Positions 9,438 to 18,899 of a DNA stretch of 64,000 nt are shown here, piece after piece. A program made the translations under genes and the position numbers. Source of the stretch: Paraburkholderia atlantica (GTDB lineage Bacteria; Pseudomonadota; Gammaproteobacteria; Burkholderiales; Burkholderiaceae); assembly GCF_009362785.1 (NCBI RefSeq), contig NZ_WHNQ01000006.1, forward strand, positions 186,001 to 250,000. Reading direction: 5' to 3'. The notes under the pieces are model-generated. The model was given only the letters and a program-made list of their open reading frames with translations. It ran no database searches and was not told where the DNA came from. Every line of letters starts with the position of its first letter. Positions within the stretch are counted from its first letter, which is position 1.

Positions 9438-9465
9438 GAAAGGCGAACTCCGGTTCGCCTTTTTT
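9438..9465 (+). terminator. Terminator of the tRNA pair
   Basis: AAAGGCGAAC - TCCG - GTTCGCCTTTTTT, a tight perfect hairpin with a T run, 8 bases after the tRNA-Asp CCA. Confidence 0.88.
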
Positions 9466-9515
9466 GTTGCCCGCTGAGGTAAGATCGGGCGTTCTGTTTT
9501 TGGCATCCCTCACGC

Positions 9516-11450
9516 ATGCTCGATTTTTTCCGCAATCACCAACGCCTGATGATGTTCATGCTCATCCTCGTCATTTTGCCGGGGTTGGGTTTCGTGGGTA
9601 TTCAGGGTTTCCGCGGCTTCTTTGACGAAAGTGCAAACGTCGCAAGCGTCAACGGTCACAAGATCACCCGCGTCGAATACGACGACGCAATGCGTCAGCA
9701 GATCGACAGGGGGCGTCAGATGCTCGGCGCGCAGTTCGACATGAAGGCGTTCGACACACCGGAGCGCCGCCGCCAGATGCTCGACGGCATGATCGAGCAG
9801 CGCGTGCTCGCCGACGAAACGCAGCGTCTGCATCTGACCGCGTCGGACGACGCGGTGCGCCGTGCGCTGCTGTCCGATCCGGTAATTTCGTCGCTGAAGA
9901 ATCCCGACGGTTCGATCGACCTCGAGCGCTACAAGCAGTTGCTCGCGATGCAGGGCATGACGCCCGATCAATACGACGAGCGGATGCGCTACAACCTCGC
10001 GATGCAACAGCTGCCCGCGAGCATCGCGGCGAGCGCGTTCACGTCGAAGACGCTTGCGCAGCATCTGAGCGAGCTCGCGCAGCAGCAGCGTGAAGTGCAG
10101 GGCATCGCGTTCCATCCGCACGATTACGAGGCGAAGATCCAGCCGACCGACGCGCAATTGCAAGCGTATTACGACGCGCATCGCAACGACTTCGCGACGC
10201 CCGCTACCGCGGCGATCCAGTACCTGGTGATGTCGCCGGCCACGCTGGGCGCATCGGTGCAGCCCAGCGACGCGGACCTGAAGAAGTACTACGACGACAG
10301 CATCGCCCACTTTCGCACCGAAGGCGAAGTGCGCGCGAGCCACATCCTGATCGCGGCACCGAAGGACGCGAGCGCGGCCGACAAGGCCAAGGCGAAGCAG
10401 AAAGCCGAGGAGTTGCTCGCGCAGCTCAAGGCGCATCCGGACCAGTTCGCACAGATCGCGCAGCAGAGCTCGCAGGACCCGGGTTCGGCATCGAAGGGCG
10501 GCGATCTCGGCTACTTCGGCCGCGGCATGATCGCAGGCGGCCAGGCGTTCGACGACGCGGTGTTTGCGCTGAAGAAGGACGAAATCAGCGGCATCGTGCA
10601 GACCGACTTCGGCTTCCACATCGTCAAGGTCACCGATGTAAAGCCTGCGGTCACCAAGTCGTTCGACGAGGTGAAAGACCAGATCGCCAGGGAGGTGAAG
10701 ACGCAACTGGCGAGCAAGGCGTTCACCGACAACTCCGAAGGCTTCACGTCGCTCGTCTATGAAAAGGCGAAGAGCCTGCAGCCGGCTGCGGACAAGTTCA
10801 AGCTGCCGATCCAGACCGCAACGGTCACGCCGCAGCCGGACGCCAAGCTGCCGCCCGACAGCCCGCTGAACAATCCCAAGTTCCTCGCGGCCGTTTTCGC
10901 AAACGACTCGGTATCGGCGCACAACAATACGCAGGCCATCGACGTCGGCAACAACACGCTGATCGCCGCGCGCGTGACCGACTACAAGCCCGCTGCCGTG
11001 CCCGCATTCGACGCGGTGAAGGACACGGTGCGTCAGAAGGTGATCGCCGACCAGGCGAACGAAGCGGCGCACAAGGACGGCGCTGCGAAGCTGGCCGGGT
11101 TCGAGAAATCGAAGGCGACCGCCGGTTTCTCGTCGCCGCTGAAGGTATCGCGCAATGACGCGCAGGGCGTGCCGCCTGCCGCTCTGAGCGCGATCTACAA
11201 GGTCGATGCGCAAAAGTTGCCGGCTTACGTCGGTGTCGATCTCGGCGACGACGGCTATGCGATCTATCGCGTGAACCGGATCGTGCCGCCCGCGGCCACC
11301 GACGCGCAGCATCTCGCCGTCGCGCAGCAGCAGATCGCGCAGGTGGACGCGCAGTCGCAGGCCGAAGCCTATCTGAAGGCGCTGCGCGAGCGCTCGAAGG
11401 TGCAGTTCTACGGCACGCTCGACAGCGCCGCACAGACGGCCGACCAGTAA
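9516..11450 (+). CDS. ppiD: PpiD-like membrane-anchored periplasmic peptidyl-prolyl isomerase/chaperone
   Basis: 644 aa. One N-terminal membrane anchor (LMMFMLILVILPGLGFVGI, residues 11-29) is followed by a large periplasmic part. A SurA-like N-terminal chaperone region (to about 250) precedes one parvulin (PpiC-type) domain around residues 268-375, beginning RASHILIAAP and ending GFHIVKV. PpiD works at the periplasmic exit of the Sec translocon on unfolded outer-membrane and periplasmic proteins. Its place downstream of hupB and the tRNAs matches the usual order. The ribosome site before the ATG is weak. Confidence 0.93.
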   Translation: MLDFFRNHQRLMMFMLILVILPGLGFVGIQGFRGFFDESANVASVNGHKITRVEYDDAMRQQIDRGRQMLGAQFDMKAFDTPERRRQMLDGMIEQRVLADETQRLHLTASDDAVRRALLSDPVISSLKNPDGSIDLERYKQLLAMQGMTPDQYDERMRYNLAMQQLPASIAASAFTSKTLAQHLSELAQQQREVQGIAFHPHDYEAKIQPTDAQLQAYYDAHRNDFATPATAAIQYLVMSPATLGASVQPSDADLKKYYDDSIAHFRTEGEVRASHILIAAPKDASAADKAKAKQKAEELLAQLKAHPDQFAQIAQQSSQDPGSASKGGDLGYFGRGMIAGGQAFDDAVFALKKDEISGIVQTDFGFHIVKVTDVKPAVTKSFDEVKDQIAREVKTQLASKAFTDNSEGFTSLVYEKAKSLQPAADKFKLPIQTATVTPQPDAKLPPDSPLNNPKFLAAVFANDSVSAHNNTQAIDVGNNTLIAARVTDYKPAAVPAFDAVKDTVRQKVIADQANEAAHKDGAAKLAGFEKSKATAGFSSPLKVSRNDAQGVPPAALSAIYKVDAQKLPAYVGVDLGDDGYAIYRVNRIVPPAATDAQHLAVAQQQIAQVDAQSQAEAYLKALRERSKVQFYGTLDSAAQTADQ

Positions 11451-11481
11451 GCCGCCGTTAGCATTACCTGCCGGTCAAAGG

Positions 11482-11510
11482 AAAAGCCCCGCAAATGCGG
11501 GGCTTTTTTT
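11482..11510 (+). terminator. Terminator after ppiD
   Basis: AAAAGCCCCGC - AAAT - GCGGGGCTTTTTTT. It lies between convergent genes and its A-rich left side may also serve the minus-strand lipoprotein gene. Confidence 0.88.
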
Positions 11511-11532
11511 ATCTACAGCCAAGGCGACAGTT

Positions 11533-11880
11533 TCACAGACAGCCGCTGATCGCGCCGGTAGCGTTGCTTGCGTCAGCGCCAGCGCCGCCGGCGCGGAAGC
11601 CGACCCACGTGCCCTTGCCGCTATACGACGGACGGACCACGGCGGCCGCGCCGTTAGGCGGCTGCTGGCCCGGGACGTAGACGTCCATGGCCTGATCGTT
11701 GGCGAGGATACTTTGCGAAACGACCTGCTGCTGCGAGCTATCCGCCCATTTCTGCGCGATGCAGGTTGCGACGGCGCGAGGCGGCTGCTGGCTTTGACCC
11801 ACCGACTGAACGCCGGCCGGCGGTTGAGCCGCGCAGGCCGAGATGGCAACAGTCAAAGCGATTAACGGTAAGTATTTCAA
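11533..11880 (-). CDS. Small lipoprotein of unknown function
   Basis: 115 aa. A lipoprotein signal peptide (MKYLPLIALTVAISAC) puts the lipidated Cys at residue 16. The mature part is Gln/Pro/Ala-rich, then holds a compact segment (VVRPSYSGKGTWVGFRAGG) and a C-terminal Cys. No domain I can name is evident. The codon use matches its neighbours, and the lipobox makes it a credible gene. It is convergent with ppiD and stands alone. Confidence 0.7.
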   Translation of the reverse strand: MKYLPLIALTVAISACAAQPPAGVQSVGQSQQPPRAVATCIAQKWADSSQQQVVSQSILANDQAMDVYVPGQQPPNGAAAVVRPSYSGKGTWVGFRAGGAGADASNATGAISGCL

Positions 11881-11998
11881 CGTTATCTCCTCAGAGGTCG
11901 CTCAAGAATGAGCCGGGTGGCACGGAACGGCCCATGTGTCGAACGGCTCGGCGATCCGTGCTCCCCCAGGTTCCGGAAACAAGTCGTTAGCAGGTGTT

Positions 11999-12703
11999 TC
12001 AGTGCGGCGAACTTGTGCGAAGGAGTGGCTTGACAGTGGGCCACACGTTGTTGAGTAGCAGCGGCTGTGCCTGCTGCGTCGGGTGGATCTGATCGGCCTG
12101 GAACATATCCGGTTTATCCGCGATGCCGGCGAGCAAGAAAGGCACGAGCGGCACATGGAATTCCTTCGACAGCTGGCCGTAGAGGCCGTGGAACTTTTGC
12201 GTATAGTCCGGGCCGTAATTGGGCGGCACGTACATGCCGACGAGCACGACCTTCGCGTGGCCTTGCTGCGCCTGTTCGATGATCGTGCGCAGATTGGCCT
12301 CGGTCGTCGACAGCGGTACGCCCCGCAATGCGTCGTTGGCGCCGAGCTCGACGATCACGATGCTCGGCTTGAGCCGTTCCATCAGCGCGGGCAGACGCGC
12401 GCGCCCGCCGCTCGTCGTGTCGCCGCTGATGCTCGCATTGGCGACGCTATAATCGATGCGCTCTTCGGCCAGACGCTGACGCATCAACGCGACCCAGCCC
12501 GTATCGCGGGGCAGCCCGTACTCGGCGGAGATGCTGTCGCCGAGCACGACGATCACCGGCTTCGCGGGTTCGGGCGCATTCGCCGCATGAGCCTGCAACG
12601 GTAACGAAACCAGCGCGGCGGCCATCATGGTCGCGCCGAATGCCGCAGCCAGCGCCGCGGCGCGAGGGACGATGGCGCGCACTTTCAACCTACGCTTCAC
12701 CAT
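11999..12703 (-). CDS. tesA: SGNH/GDSL hydrolase, TesA-like arylesterase/lysophospholipase
   Basis: 234 aa with an N-terminal signal peptide (hydrophobic stretch to about residue 40, ending AHAA), so it is periplasmic. The four SGNH blocks are visible: GDS at 55-57 (Ser57), the block-II glycine in SISGDTTSGG, GAND at 121-124, and the D-x-x-H dyad in ADQIHP near the C-terminus. The E. coli homologue TesA cleaves thioesters and lysophospholipids. It is divergent from a YbbA-like ABC ATPase, the same arrangement as tesA/ybbA in E. coli. With this start the two ATG codons share bases (CATG at 12701-12704). An upstream start at 12727 is possible; neither has a clear ribosome site. Confidence 0.88.
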   Translation of the reverse strand: MVKRRLKVRAIVPRAAALAAAFGATMMAAALVSLPLQAHAANAPEPAKPVIVVLGDSISAEYGLPRDTGWVALMRQRLAEERIDYSVANASISGDTTSGGRARLPALMERLKPSIVIVELGANDALRGVPLSTTEANLRTIIEQAQQGHAKVVLVGMYVPPNYGPDYTQKFHGLYGQLSKEFHVPLVPFLLAGIADKPDMFQADQIHPTQQAQPLLLNNVWPTVKPLLRTSSPH

Positions 12704-13388
12704 GCCAAACAGAACTGATCCAGTCATTGAAGTGCGGGGTTTGTGCAAGAGGGTTAAGGATGCGACGGGCGAACTGACGATTCTCGATGACATCGATCTA
12801 GCCATCGATGCCGGCAGCAGCGTCGCGATCGTCGGTGCATCCGGATCGGGCAAGTCTACGCTGCTCGGCCTGCTCGCGGGATTGGACAGCGCGAGCGCGG
12901 GCTCGGTTCGGCTGCTCGGCCGCGAACTCGGCGAACTCGACGAAGACGGGCGCGCCGCATTGCGCAGCGGCGCGGTTGGCTTCGTGTTCCAGTCGTTTCA
13001 GTTGATGCCGCATCTGACCGCGCTCGAAAACGTCACGCTGCCGCTCGAATTGCAAGGCGGCATCGGCACACGCGAGGCCGCCGCACGTGCGCGTGAACTG
13101 CTCGAACAGGTGGGGCTCGGGCAGCGCACCGGTCACTATCCGAAGCTGCTGTCGGGCGGCGAGCAGCAGCGCGTCGCTCTCGCGCGCGCGTTCGTCACAC
13201 GCCCGGCGATCCTGTTCGCCGACGAACCCACCGGCAGTCTCGACGCGGCCACTGGCCACGCGGTCATCGATCTGATGTTCGAGATGAATCGCGCGCACGG
13301 CGCGACGCTCGTGCTCGTGACGCATGACATCGAACTCGCGCGGCGTTGCGATACGACGGTGACGATCGAAGCGGGGCGGCTCGCTTGA
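12702..13388 (+). CDS. ybbA: ABC transporter ATP-binding protein, YbbA/LolD type
   Basis: 228 aa. Walker A is GASGSGKS (residues 45-52), the ABC signature is LSGGEQQRVALARA, and Walker B is ILFADEPTGSLD; the last is typical of the LolD/MacB/YbbA subfamily. In E. coli YbbA works with the large permease YbbP encoded next to it. Here a terminator and the convergent pgi gene follow instead, so the partner permease is missing locally. It is divergent from tesA. An upstream ATG at 12672, preceded by GAGGGA, is an alternative start that would overlap tesA by 32 bp. Confidence 0.88.
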   Translation: MPNRTDPVIEVRGLCKRVKDATGELTILDDIDLAIDAGSSVAIVGASGSGKSTLLGLLAGLDSASAGSVRLLGRELGELDEDGRAALRSGAVGFVFQSFQLMPHLTALENVTLPLELQGGIGTREAAARARELLEQVGLGQRTGHYPKLLSGGEQQRVALARAFVTRPAILFADEPTGSLDAATGHAVIDLMFEMNRAHGATLVLVTHDIELARRCDTTVTIEAGRLA

Positions 13389-13426
13389 TGATCGTGCGGC
13401 TCGCGAGCATGCTCGTCGTCGAAACA

Positions 13427-13458
13427 AAAACAAAGCGGGCCGTAGCCCGCTTTGTTTT
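13427..13458. terminator. Bidirectional terminator between ybbA and pgi
   Basis: AAAACAAAGCGGGC - CGTA - GCCCGCTTTGTTTT is a perfect 14-bp stem with A and T tracts on both sides. It suits termination of both convergent genes. Confidence 0.88.
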
Positions 13459-13494
13459 GTCTCTGGCGCACTATCGCGCGCTTCAAACTTCCAC

Positions 13495-15117
13495 TCAGCG
13501 CTTTAACGCAGCGCGCGCCCGCGCGATCAACGCCGACGTCGACGAATCATGCTTCTTCACGTCGGCACTCGCCGCACCCAGATCGGCCTCGACCACCTTG
13601 CCGAGGATCTTGCCGAGTTCGACGCCCCACTGATCGAACGGATTGATGTTCCACACCGACGCCTGCACCAGAACCTTGTGCTCATAAAGCGCGATCAGCG
13701 CGCCGAGCGTGCGCGCGGTCAACGCGTCGAGCAGCAACGTCGCGGTCGGGCGGTTGCCGGGGAACGTCAGGTGCGGCGCGAGCTCCGGCTTGTCGGGGCC
13801 GGCCACCGTCTTTGCTTCCTCGAGCGTGCGGCCCAGCATCAGCGCTTCGCTTTGCGCGAAGCAGTTCGCGAGCAGCTTCGGATGATGGCTCGCGAGCGGA
13901 TGCTCGGGCGTCAGCACGGCGATGAAATCGATCGGCACGATCGTCGGGCCCTGGTGCAGCATCTGGAAAAAGGCATGCTGACCGTTGGTGCCGGGCTCGC
14001 CCCACGTGACCGCTGAAGTCGCATAGTCGACCATCGCGCCGTCGAGCCGCGCGGACTTGCCGTTGCTTTCCATTTCGAGCTGCTGCAGATACGACGGCAG
14101 GAAATGCAGCGCCTGCGAATACGGCGCGACCAGATAGCTTTGCGAGCCGAAGAAGTTGCGATACCAGATGCCGATCATGCCGAGCAGCACCGGCAGGTTC
14201 TTGTCGAGCGGCGCGGTACGGAAGTGCTGGTCCATCTCGTTGGCGCCGGCGAGCAGTTCGTCGAACTGTTGCGGGCCGATCGCGATCATGATCGACAGAC
14301 CGACGGCCGACCACAACGAGTAGCGTCCGCCGACCCAGTCCCACATCGAGAACACGTTCTCTTTCGCGATGCCGAACTTGACGACTTCGGCCGTATTCGC
14401 CGACACGCCGACGAAGTGCTTCGCGAGCGCGCTTTCCGGGCAGCCCTTCTGGATGAAAAAGTCGCGCAGCGAGCGCGCGTTGGTCATCGTCTCCAGCGTC
14501 GTGAAGGTCTTCGACACGATGATCGCGAGCGTCTCCTCGGGATCGATCTGCTGCATCACGTTGTACAGATCGGCGCCGTCGACGTTCGACACGAAGTGCG
14601 TCGAGATCTCGGGCGTCGCCAGGTGATGCAGCGCATGCACGACCATCTTCGGCCCGAGATCCGAGCCGCCGATGCCGATGTTGACGACATAACGAATCCG
14701 CTTGCCGGTGTAGCCGGTCCATGCGCCGCTGCGAACCTGCTCGGCGAACGCGGCCATTTTCTTGCGCTCGGCCTGCACGTCGGCGAAGAACGGCGCCTTC
14801 GGGTCGGTTGCGCGCAATGCGGTGTGAAGCGCGGCGCGGCCTTCGGTCGGGTTGACGACCTCGCCCGCGAACATCGCGTCGCGGCGCTTTTCGACGCCGG
14901 CTTCGCGCGCGAGTTGCACGAGCAGTTGCAGGGTTTCATCGGTGATGCGGTGCTTCGAGAAATCGGCTGCGAGACCGCCGCCCGCGAACGTGAAGCGCTC
15001 GGCGCGCGTGGGAGCGGGATCGTTCTCGGGGGCGAACCAGTCGCGCAGATGCGCATCGCGAATCGTGTCGTAATGCGTCTGCAGCGAGGACCAGGAGGGG
15101 AGCGAGTTCTGGGTCAT
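13495..15117 (-). CDS. pgi: Glucose-6-phosphate isomerase
   Basis: 540 aa, matching bacterial Pgi (about 550), which interconverts glucose-6-phosphate and fructose-6-phosphate. Visible family blocks are [13 protein letters not shown], the signature around [19 protein letters not shown], and the second signature from [20 protein letters not shown]. The catalytic Glu, His and Lys lie in the conserved [18 protein letters not shown] and [12 protein letters not shown] regions. The flux also feeds the fructose-6-phosphate that becomes GDP-mannose in the exopolysaccharide locus. Upstream there is only a candidate -10 (see 15118-15456). Confidence 0.97.
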   Translation of the reverse strand: MTQNSLPSWSSLQTHYDTIRDAHLRDWFAPENDPAPTRAERFTFAGGGLAADFSKHRITDETLQLLVQLAREAGVEKRRDAMFAGEVVNPTEGRAALHTALRATDPKAPFFADVQAERKKMAAFAEQVRSGAWTGYTGKRIRYVVNIGIGGSDLGPKMVVHALHHLATPEISTHFVSNVDGADLYNVMQQIDPEETLAIIVSKTFTTLETMTNARSLRDFFIQKGCPESALAKHFVGVSANTAEVVKFGIAKENVFSMWDWVGGRYSLWSAVGLSIMIAIGPQQFDELLAGANEMDQHFRTAPLDKNLPVLLGMIGIWYRNFFGSQSYLVAPYSQALHFLPSYLQQLEMESNGKSARLDGAMVDYATSAVTWGEPGTNGQHAFFQMLHQGPTIVPIDFIAVLTPEHPLASHHPKLLANCFAQSEALMLGRTLEEAKTVAGPDKPELAPHLTFPGNRPTATLLLDALTARTLGALIALYEHKVLVQASVWNINPFDQWGVELGKILGKVVEADLGAASADVKKHDSSTSALIARARAALKR

Positions 15118-15456
15118 AGCGTCCGTCTAACCAAGGGGCACGAAGGAAGGCGCGCGCATGAAGCGCGGCCGAGAATGATGCGGCGATTCACTCAGAGCAA
15201 TGCCACGCGGGCCGGTTCGCGAGCGGGTTCCGACGATACTTCGCGAAGCGGATGAGCTTCGCGAAAGCGCCAGGCGGCGCAGGCGCCTGCTGGAGTATCG
15301 CCGCGACCCGCGATCGATCCGACGCGCGGCGCAGGCACCCAGTATAGCGGGGATGCGTGGCGGGCAGCAGTGCGTTGCGCTCGCTCGCAATAGCGGGATG
15401 GCGATGTTTCACCGGTGTGAACGGGCGCGGCGAACAAGCCGCGCACGACACGTCCG
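15118..15456. other. Intergenic region upstream of pgi
   Basis: 339 bases between nnr (3' side) and pgi (5' side), both on the minus strand. No gene is supported. AGTATA at 15341-15346 reads TATACT on the minus strand and is a candidate pgi -10, without a clear -35. CTTCGCGAAGC and GCTTCGCGAAA (around 15240-15267) repeat one another and could form a stem. Confidence 0.5.
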
Positions 15457-17112
15457 TCACGCAGGCGTCGCCGGGTAGAACATCCGGTTCAACAAGGTAC
15501 GCACCATCGGTGCCAGCTCGCCGGCCGTCAAACCCGCGGGGCCTTGGCCCTGCGCGGTCAGCGTATCGGCGGCGAGGCCGTGCAGATAGACGCCCGCGAG
15601 CGCCGCCTCGAAGCGTGGCAGGTGCTGCGCGAGCAGCGCGCCGATGATGCCGCCGAGCACGTCGCCGGTGCCGCCCGTCGCGAGCGCGGCGTTGCCGGTT
15701 GGGTTCAGCGCGAGGCGGCCGTCGGGCGCGGCGATGATCGTGCCGACGCCCTTCAGCACGACGACGCTCGCGAACCGAGCCGCGAGCGCGCGGGCGGCCG
15801 CGAGACGGTCGCGCTGCACGCTCGCCGCAGCGCTGCCGAGCAGGCGCGCGGCTTCGAGCGGATGCGGCGTCAGGATGCAGGGATCGCCTTGCACGCCGCG
15901 CGCGGTGACTTCGGCGGCGAGCGCGGGATCTTTGGCGATCAGATTCAGCGCGTCGGCATCGAACAGCTTCGGCACGTCGAGGGGCAGCACGTCATGCAGT
16001 ACGCGCGTCGCGCGTTCGCCGTGCCCCATGCCGCAGCCGACCGCGAGTGCGTCCATCGAATCGAGCGGCAGCGTGTCGATCGGATGCAGCATCAGTTCCG
16101 GGTGCGGCGGATCGTAGGGCGGGGCGCCTTCGCCGAGCAGCGCGACGTGGACCTTGCCCGCGCCGCTGAAGAGCGCCGCGCGCGCCGCGAGAATCGGCGC
16201 GCCGCACATGCCGGTGTCGCCACCGACCACCGCGAGGCTGCCGAAGGTGCCCTTGTTGGTCGCGAAGTCGCGCGGGGGCATGAAGGGGCCGAACAGGTCA
16301 GGGGCGCTGAGCTGGAGCGCGGCGCGAGGGGCGGCTGTGGTAGCGTCCTGGCCAGCGCCGCCGCCGTTGATCCCTGCAGTGAGCCCGATCGGTGCGACCG
16401 TCACCCGCCCGCAGAGGTCGCGGCCCTGCGCGGTGAAAAGCCCTGGCTTCGCGCCGATGAAAGTGATCGTGTGGGTCGCATGGACCGCCGCCGCGCCATT
16501 GCCGCCGATCACCGCGCCGGTGTCACTGTCGAGCCCGCTGGGCACATCGAGCGCGAGCACGGCGCCCTGTGTCGGGCGCGTCTTCGTGCGCTGCGACAAC
16601 TGCCGCGCGAGCGTCGCGAACACGCCGTCGAGCGGCCGCGCGAGACCGATGCCGAACATGCCGTCGACGAGCCAGCCATAGCCGTCGAGCGAGGCGGGCG
16701 GCGCCGCGTCGATCGACACGCCGGCGGCGCGTGCGGCGTCGAGCGCCCAGCGCGCGTCGGCGGGCTTCACTTCAACCGGCATGCAGACTTCGACGGCGAT
16801 GCCGGCCTTGTGCAATTCCGTTGCGACGACCAGCGCGTCGCCGCCATTGTTGCCGGGGCCGGCGACCAGCCAGGCCCGCTGCTGCGCTTTCGTCACCGAG
16901 GTGTCCGCGGCGATTCGTTCGAGCAGCCAGCGCGCGGCGGCGTGACCGGCGCGCGCCATCAGCGTGTGCTCGGGCAGCGCAGCGGCGGCCTGGGATTCGG
17001 CGATTCGCAAGTCGGTCAGCGTCAGCAGCGGCAGCGCAAGCGGCTGCGGGTCGCTGAGCGGGACGGTTAGCGGATCGAAAACGGTGAGCAGCGAGTTTTC
17101 GGCGTCTGTCAT
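15457..17112 (-). CDS. nnr: Bifunctional NAD(P)H-hydrate epimerase / ADP-dependent (S)-NAD(P)HX dehydratase
   Basis: 551 aa fusion that repairs hydrated NADH and NADPH. The N-terminal YjeF_N half (about residues 30-260) has the epimerase signature LVAGPGNNGGDALVVATEL and FGIGLARPLDG. The C-terminal ribokinase-like half (about 280-545) has the dehydratase blocks VGCGMGHGE, ILTPHPLEAARLL and NAALATGGTGDVLGGIIGAL. The length and domain order match E. coli Nnr. The start at 17112 leaves about 25 residues before the family homology; a slightly later start cannot be ruled out. It stands alone between pgi and the flavoprotein gene. Confidence 0.94.
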   Translation of the reverse strand: MTDAENSLLTVFDPLTVPLSDPQPLALPLLTLTDLRIAESQAAAALPEHTLMARAGHAAARWLLERIAADTSVTKAQQRAWLVAGPGNNGGDALVVATELHKAGIAVEVCMPVEVKPADARWALDAARAAGVSIDAAPPASLDGYGWLVDGMFGIGLARPLDGVFATLARQLSQRTKTRPTQGAVLALDVPSGLDSDTGAVIGGNGAAAVHATHTITFIGAKPGLFTAQGRDLCGRVTVAPIGLTAGINGGGAGQDATTAAPRAALQLSAPDLFGPFMPPRDFATNKGTFGSLAVVGGDTGMCGAPILAARAALFSGAGKVHVALLGEGAPPYDPPHPELMLHPIDTLPLDSMDALAVGCGMGHGERATRVLHDVLPLDVPKLFDADALNLIAKDPALAAEVTARGVQGDPCILTPHPLEAARLLGSAAASVQRDRLAAARALAARFASVVVLKGVGTIIAAPDGRLALNPTGNAALATGGTGDVLGGIIGALLAQHLPRFEAALAGVYLHGLAADTLTAQGQGPAGLTAGELAPMVRTLLNRMFYPATPA

Positions 17113-17290
17113 GGCGAAGCCTGGCGGTGCGCCCGCGGCGCGGCGGGCAGACTAGGGAATCGCTATGGTAGTGCCGATAGCCGAGCGGCGTGCGGCTGTT
17201 TCGGTGCAGGCGGTGGGACTGGCACGATGAACGCGGGTTATCGGCAGCGGGCTGTCAGCCCGCCATACCCGCCCGGAAGAGCGCGAAACC

Positions 17291-18586
17291 TTACCGGAAC
17301 CGCTCCGGCCGCAACGCCGCGAGCGTGTCTTCCGGCAACGTCGGTGTCAGCCCCGACATCAGCTCCGCAACGAGCTTGCCCGCGCCGCTGGCGAGGCCCC
17401 AGCCGGCCGGGCCGTGCCCGATGTTGACGAAGAGGCGCGGATGCAGCGCGTTGCCGATCACCGGCAAGCCGTCCGGCGACAGCAGTTTCACGCCTTCCCA
17501 CGGCAGCGCCGCCGAAATGCGCGCGGCGCCCGGAATCCAGTCGTGCGTCGCCTGGCCGAGCATCGCGAGCGCCTCCTTGGTCAGTGCTTCGCCGAGCGGC
17601 TTGTCGATCTGGCTGGCGCTTTGCAGCACCGCGCCGCCCGCGATCCGCAGCCGATGGTTCATGCGGCTGATGCCGATACGCTTGACCGCATCGACGATCG
17701 CGACATGCGGCGCACATTCCTCGTGCGCGATCGGCGCGACCAGCGAATGCAGCCGCAGCGGATGCAGCGGCAGCTTGAGCCCCGCGCGTTCGAGCAGCGC
17801 GAGGCTGCCATAACCGGCCGCGACCACGACCGCGTCGGCTTGGACCACGTCGATTTCGCGCGAGCGGGGCGCGCCGTCGCGCGGCGCCAGTTCGACCGCC
17901 GCGCGCTGATTTTCGAGCCGGATGCCGGTCACCTCGCAATTAGGCATGAACTGCACGCCGCCCTGAGTGTCGAGCACCTGTTTGACGAGCTTGGTGAAAA
18001 GCGGACAGTTCGCGGTGCGCTCGTGCTCGAACAGCACGCCGCCGGCGAATTCAGGATCGGTGGGCACCGCATGCTCGAACGCCGCGCATTCGGCCGGGCT
18101 CATTACATGATGCGGCACCTCGAACTGGCCCAGCAGATCGAGCGCAGCCGCGCTCAACTCCCATTCGTGCGCGCTGCGCACGAGGTACAAGAGACCGCTC
18201 GCCTGTTCGAATTCGAGGCCGAAGCGGGCTTCGACGTCGGCCATCGCCTCGCGCGACGATTCGATCAGCGGCCGCAGCAGCGCGTACTGGCGCGCAAACG
18301 CTGCGGGTTCCTGCCATGCTGCGAGCTGCTTGATGAACTGCCGCGCGGCGCCGTTGAAGCCGGTCTTGCTGATCACGCCATTTTTCGCGTTGTAGCGGCT
18401 CGCCATGAAGGTCGGCCCGAACCAGACGTCGAGCGGCGTCGGCAGCACGGTGCCGCCTTGTCCATACGTGGCGCCTTGCGCGACGGTTGCGTGACGCTCG
18501 ACGACGCATACCCGGTGGCCGGCCGCGCGCAGCTGATAAGCGGTGGCGACGCCCGCTACCCCGCCGCCAATGACGATGACATCCAT
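17291..18586 (-). CDS. FAD-dependent D-amino-acid dehydrogenase-like oxidoreductase (DadA family)
   Basis: 431 aa. The Rossmann FAD motif is at the very N-terminus (MDVIVIGGGVAGVATAYQL), so I place the start at 18586 rather than at the upstream in-frame start at 18739. The segment ATYGQGGTVLPT, the second dinucleotide-binding strand DAVVVAAGYGSLALL and the C-terminal NIGHGPAGWGLASGAGKLVAEL are typical of DadA/DAO proteins. DadA removes hydrogen from D-alanine and other D-amino acids and passes electrons to the respiratory chain. The usual partner gene, alanine racemase dadX, is not adjacent, so the true substrate is uncertain. Confidence 0.85.
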   Translation of the reverse strand: MDVIVIGGGVAGVATAYQLRAAGHRVCVVERHATVAQGATYGQGGTVLPTPLDVWFGPTFMASRYNAKNGVISKTGFNGAARQFIKQLAAWQEPAAFARQYALLRPLIESSREAMADVEARFGLEFEQASGLLYLVRSAHEWELSAAALDLLGQFEVPHHVMSPAECAAFEHAVPTDPEFAGGVLFEHERTANCPLFTKLVKQVLDTQGGVQFMPNCEVTGIRLENQRAAVELAPRDGAPRSREIDVVQADAVVVAAGYGSLALLERAGLKLPLHPLRLHSLVAPIAHEECAPHVAIVDAVKRIGISRMNHRLRIAGGAVLQSASQIDKPLGEALTKEALAMLGQATHDWIPGAARISAALPWEGVKLLSPDGLPVIGNALHPRLFVNIGHGPAGWGLASGAGKLVAELMSGLTPTLPEDTLAALRPERFR

Positions 18587-18899
18587 GCTCTGATTCGATG
18601 TGCCGACGGGCGGCTCGCGCGCGTTCCCGTTGGCTGTGACATGCGGCGCAGCGCCGGATAAAGGCCGGGTTGCGTGCGCCGATCTGGTGAAACGCGAATG
18701 ATAGCAGTCAAAACACCCGCGCGGCGACGCGACGGGCACTCCAGCGACGCCTCGCGCGGGCAGACGCAGCCCGCCGACGCCGCACCCCGCAGCCCGCTGG
18801 AAGCCCGTTCCCGGGGTATAATCTCGGACTTCCTTTCCGCCTCACGTCGCCTGCATGCGCGGCTCTCCGGCATCAATGAGCGACGCAACGTCAAGTCCC
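18587..18899. other. Intergenic region between the flavoprotein gene and purL
   Basis: 313 bases between divergent genes. A perfect TATAAT at 18817-18822, preceded by GGGG, is the likely purL -10; no good -35 is seen. No other gene or strong repeat was found. Confidence 0.55.
18817..18822 (+). promoter_or_regulatory. Candidate -10 box of purL
   Basis: TATAAT, a perfect consensus -10 in otherwise very GC-rich DNA, 78 bp before the chosen purL ATG. The -35 region is poor, so activity is uncertain. Confidence 0.45.
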
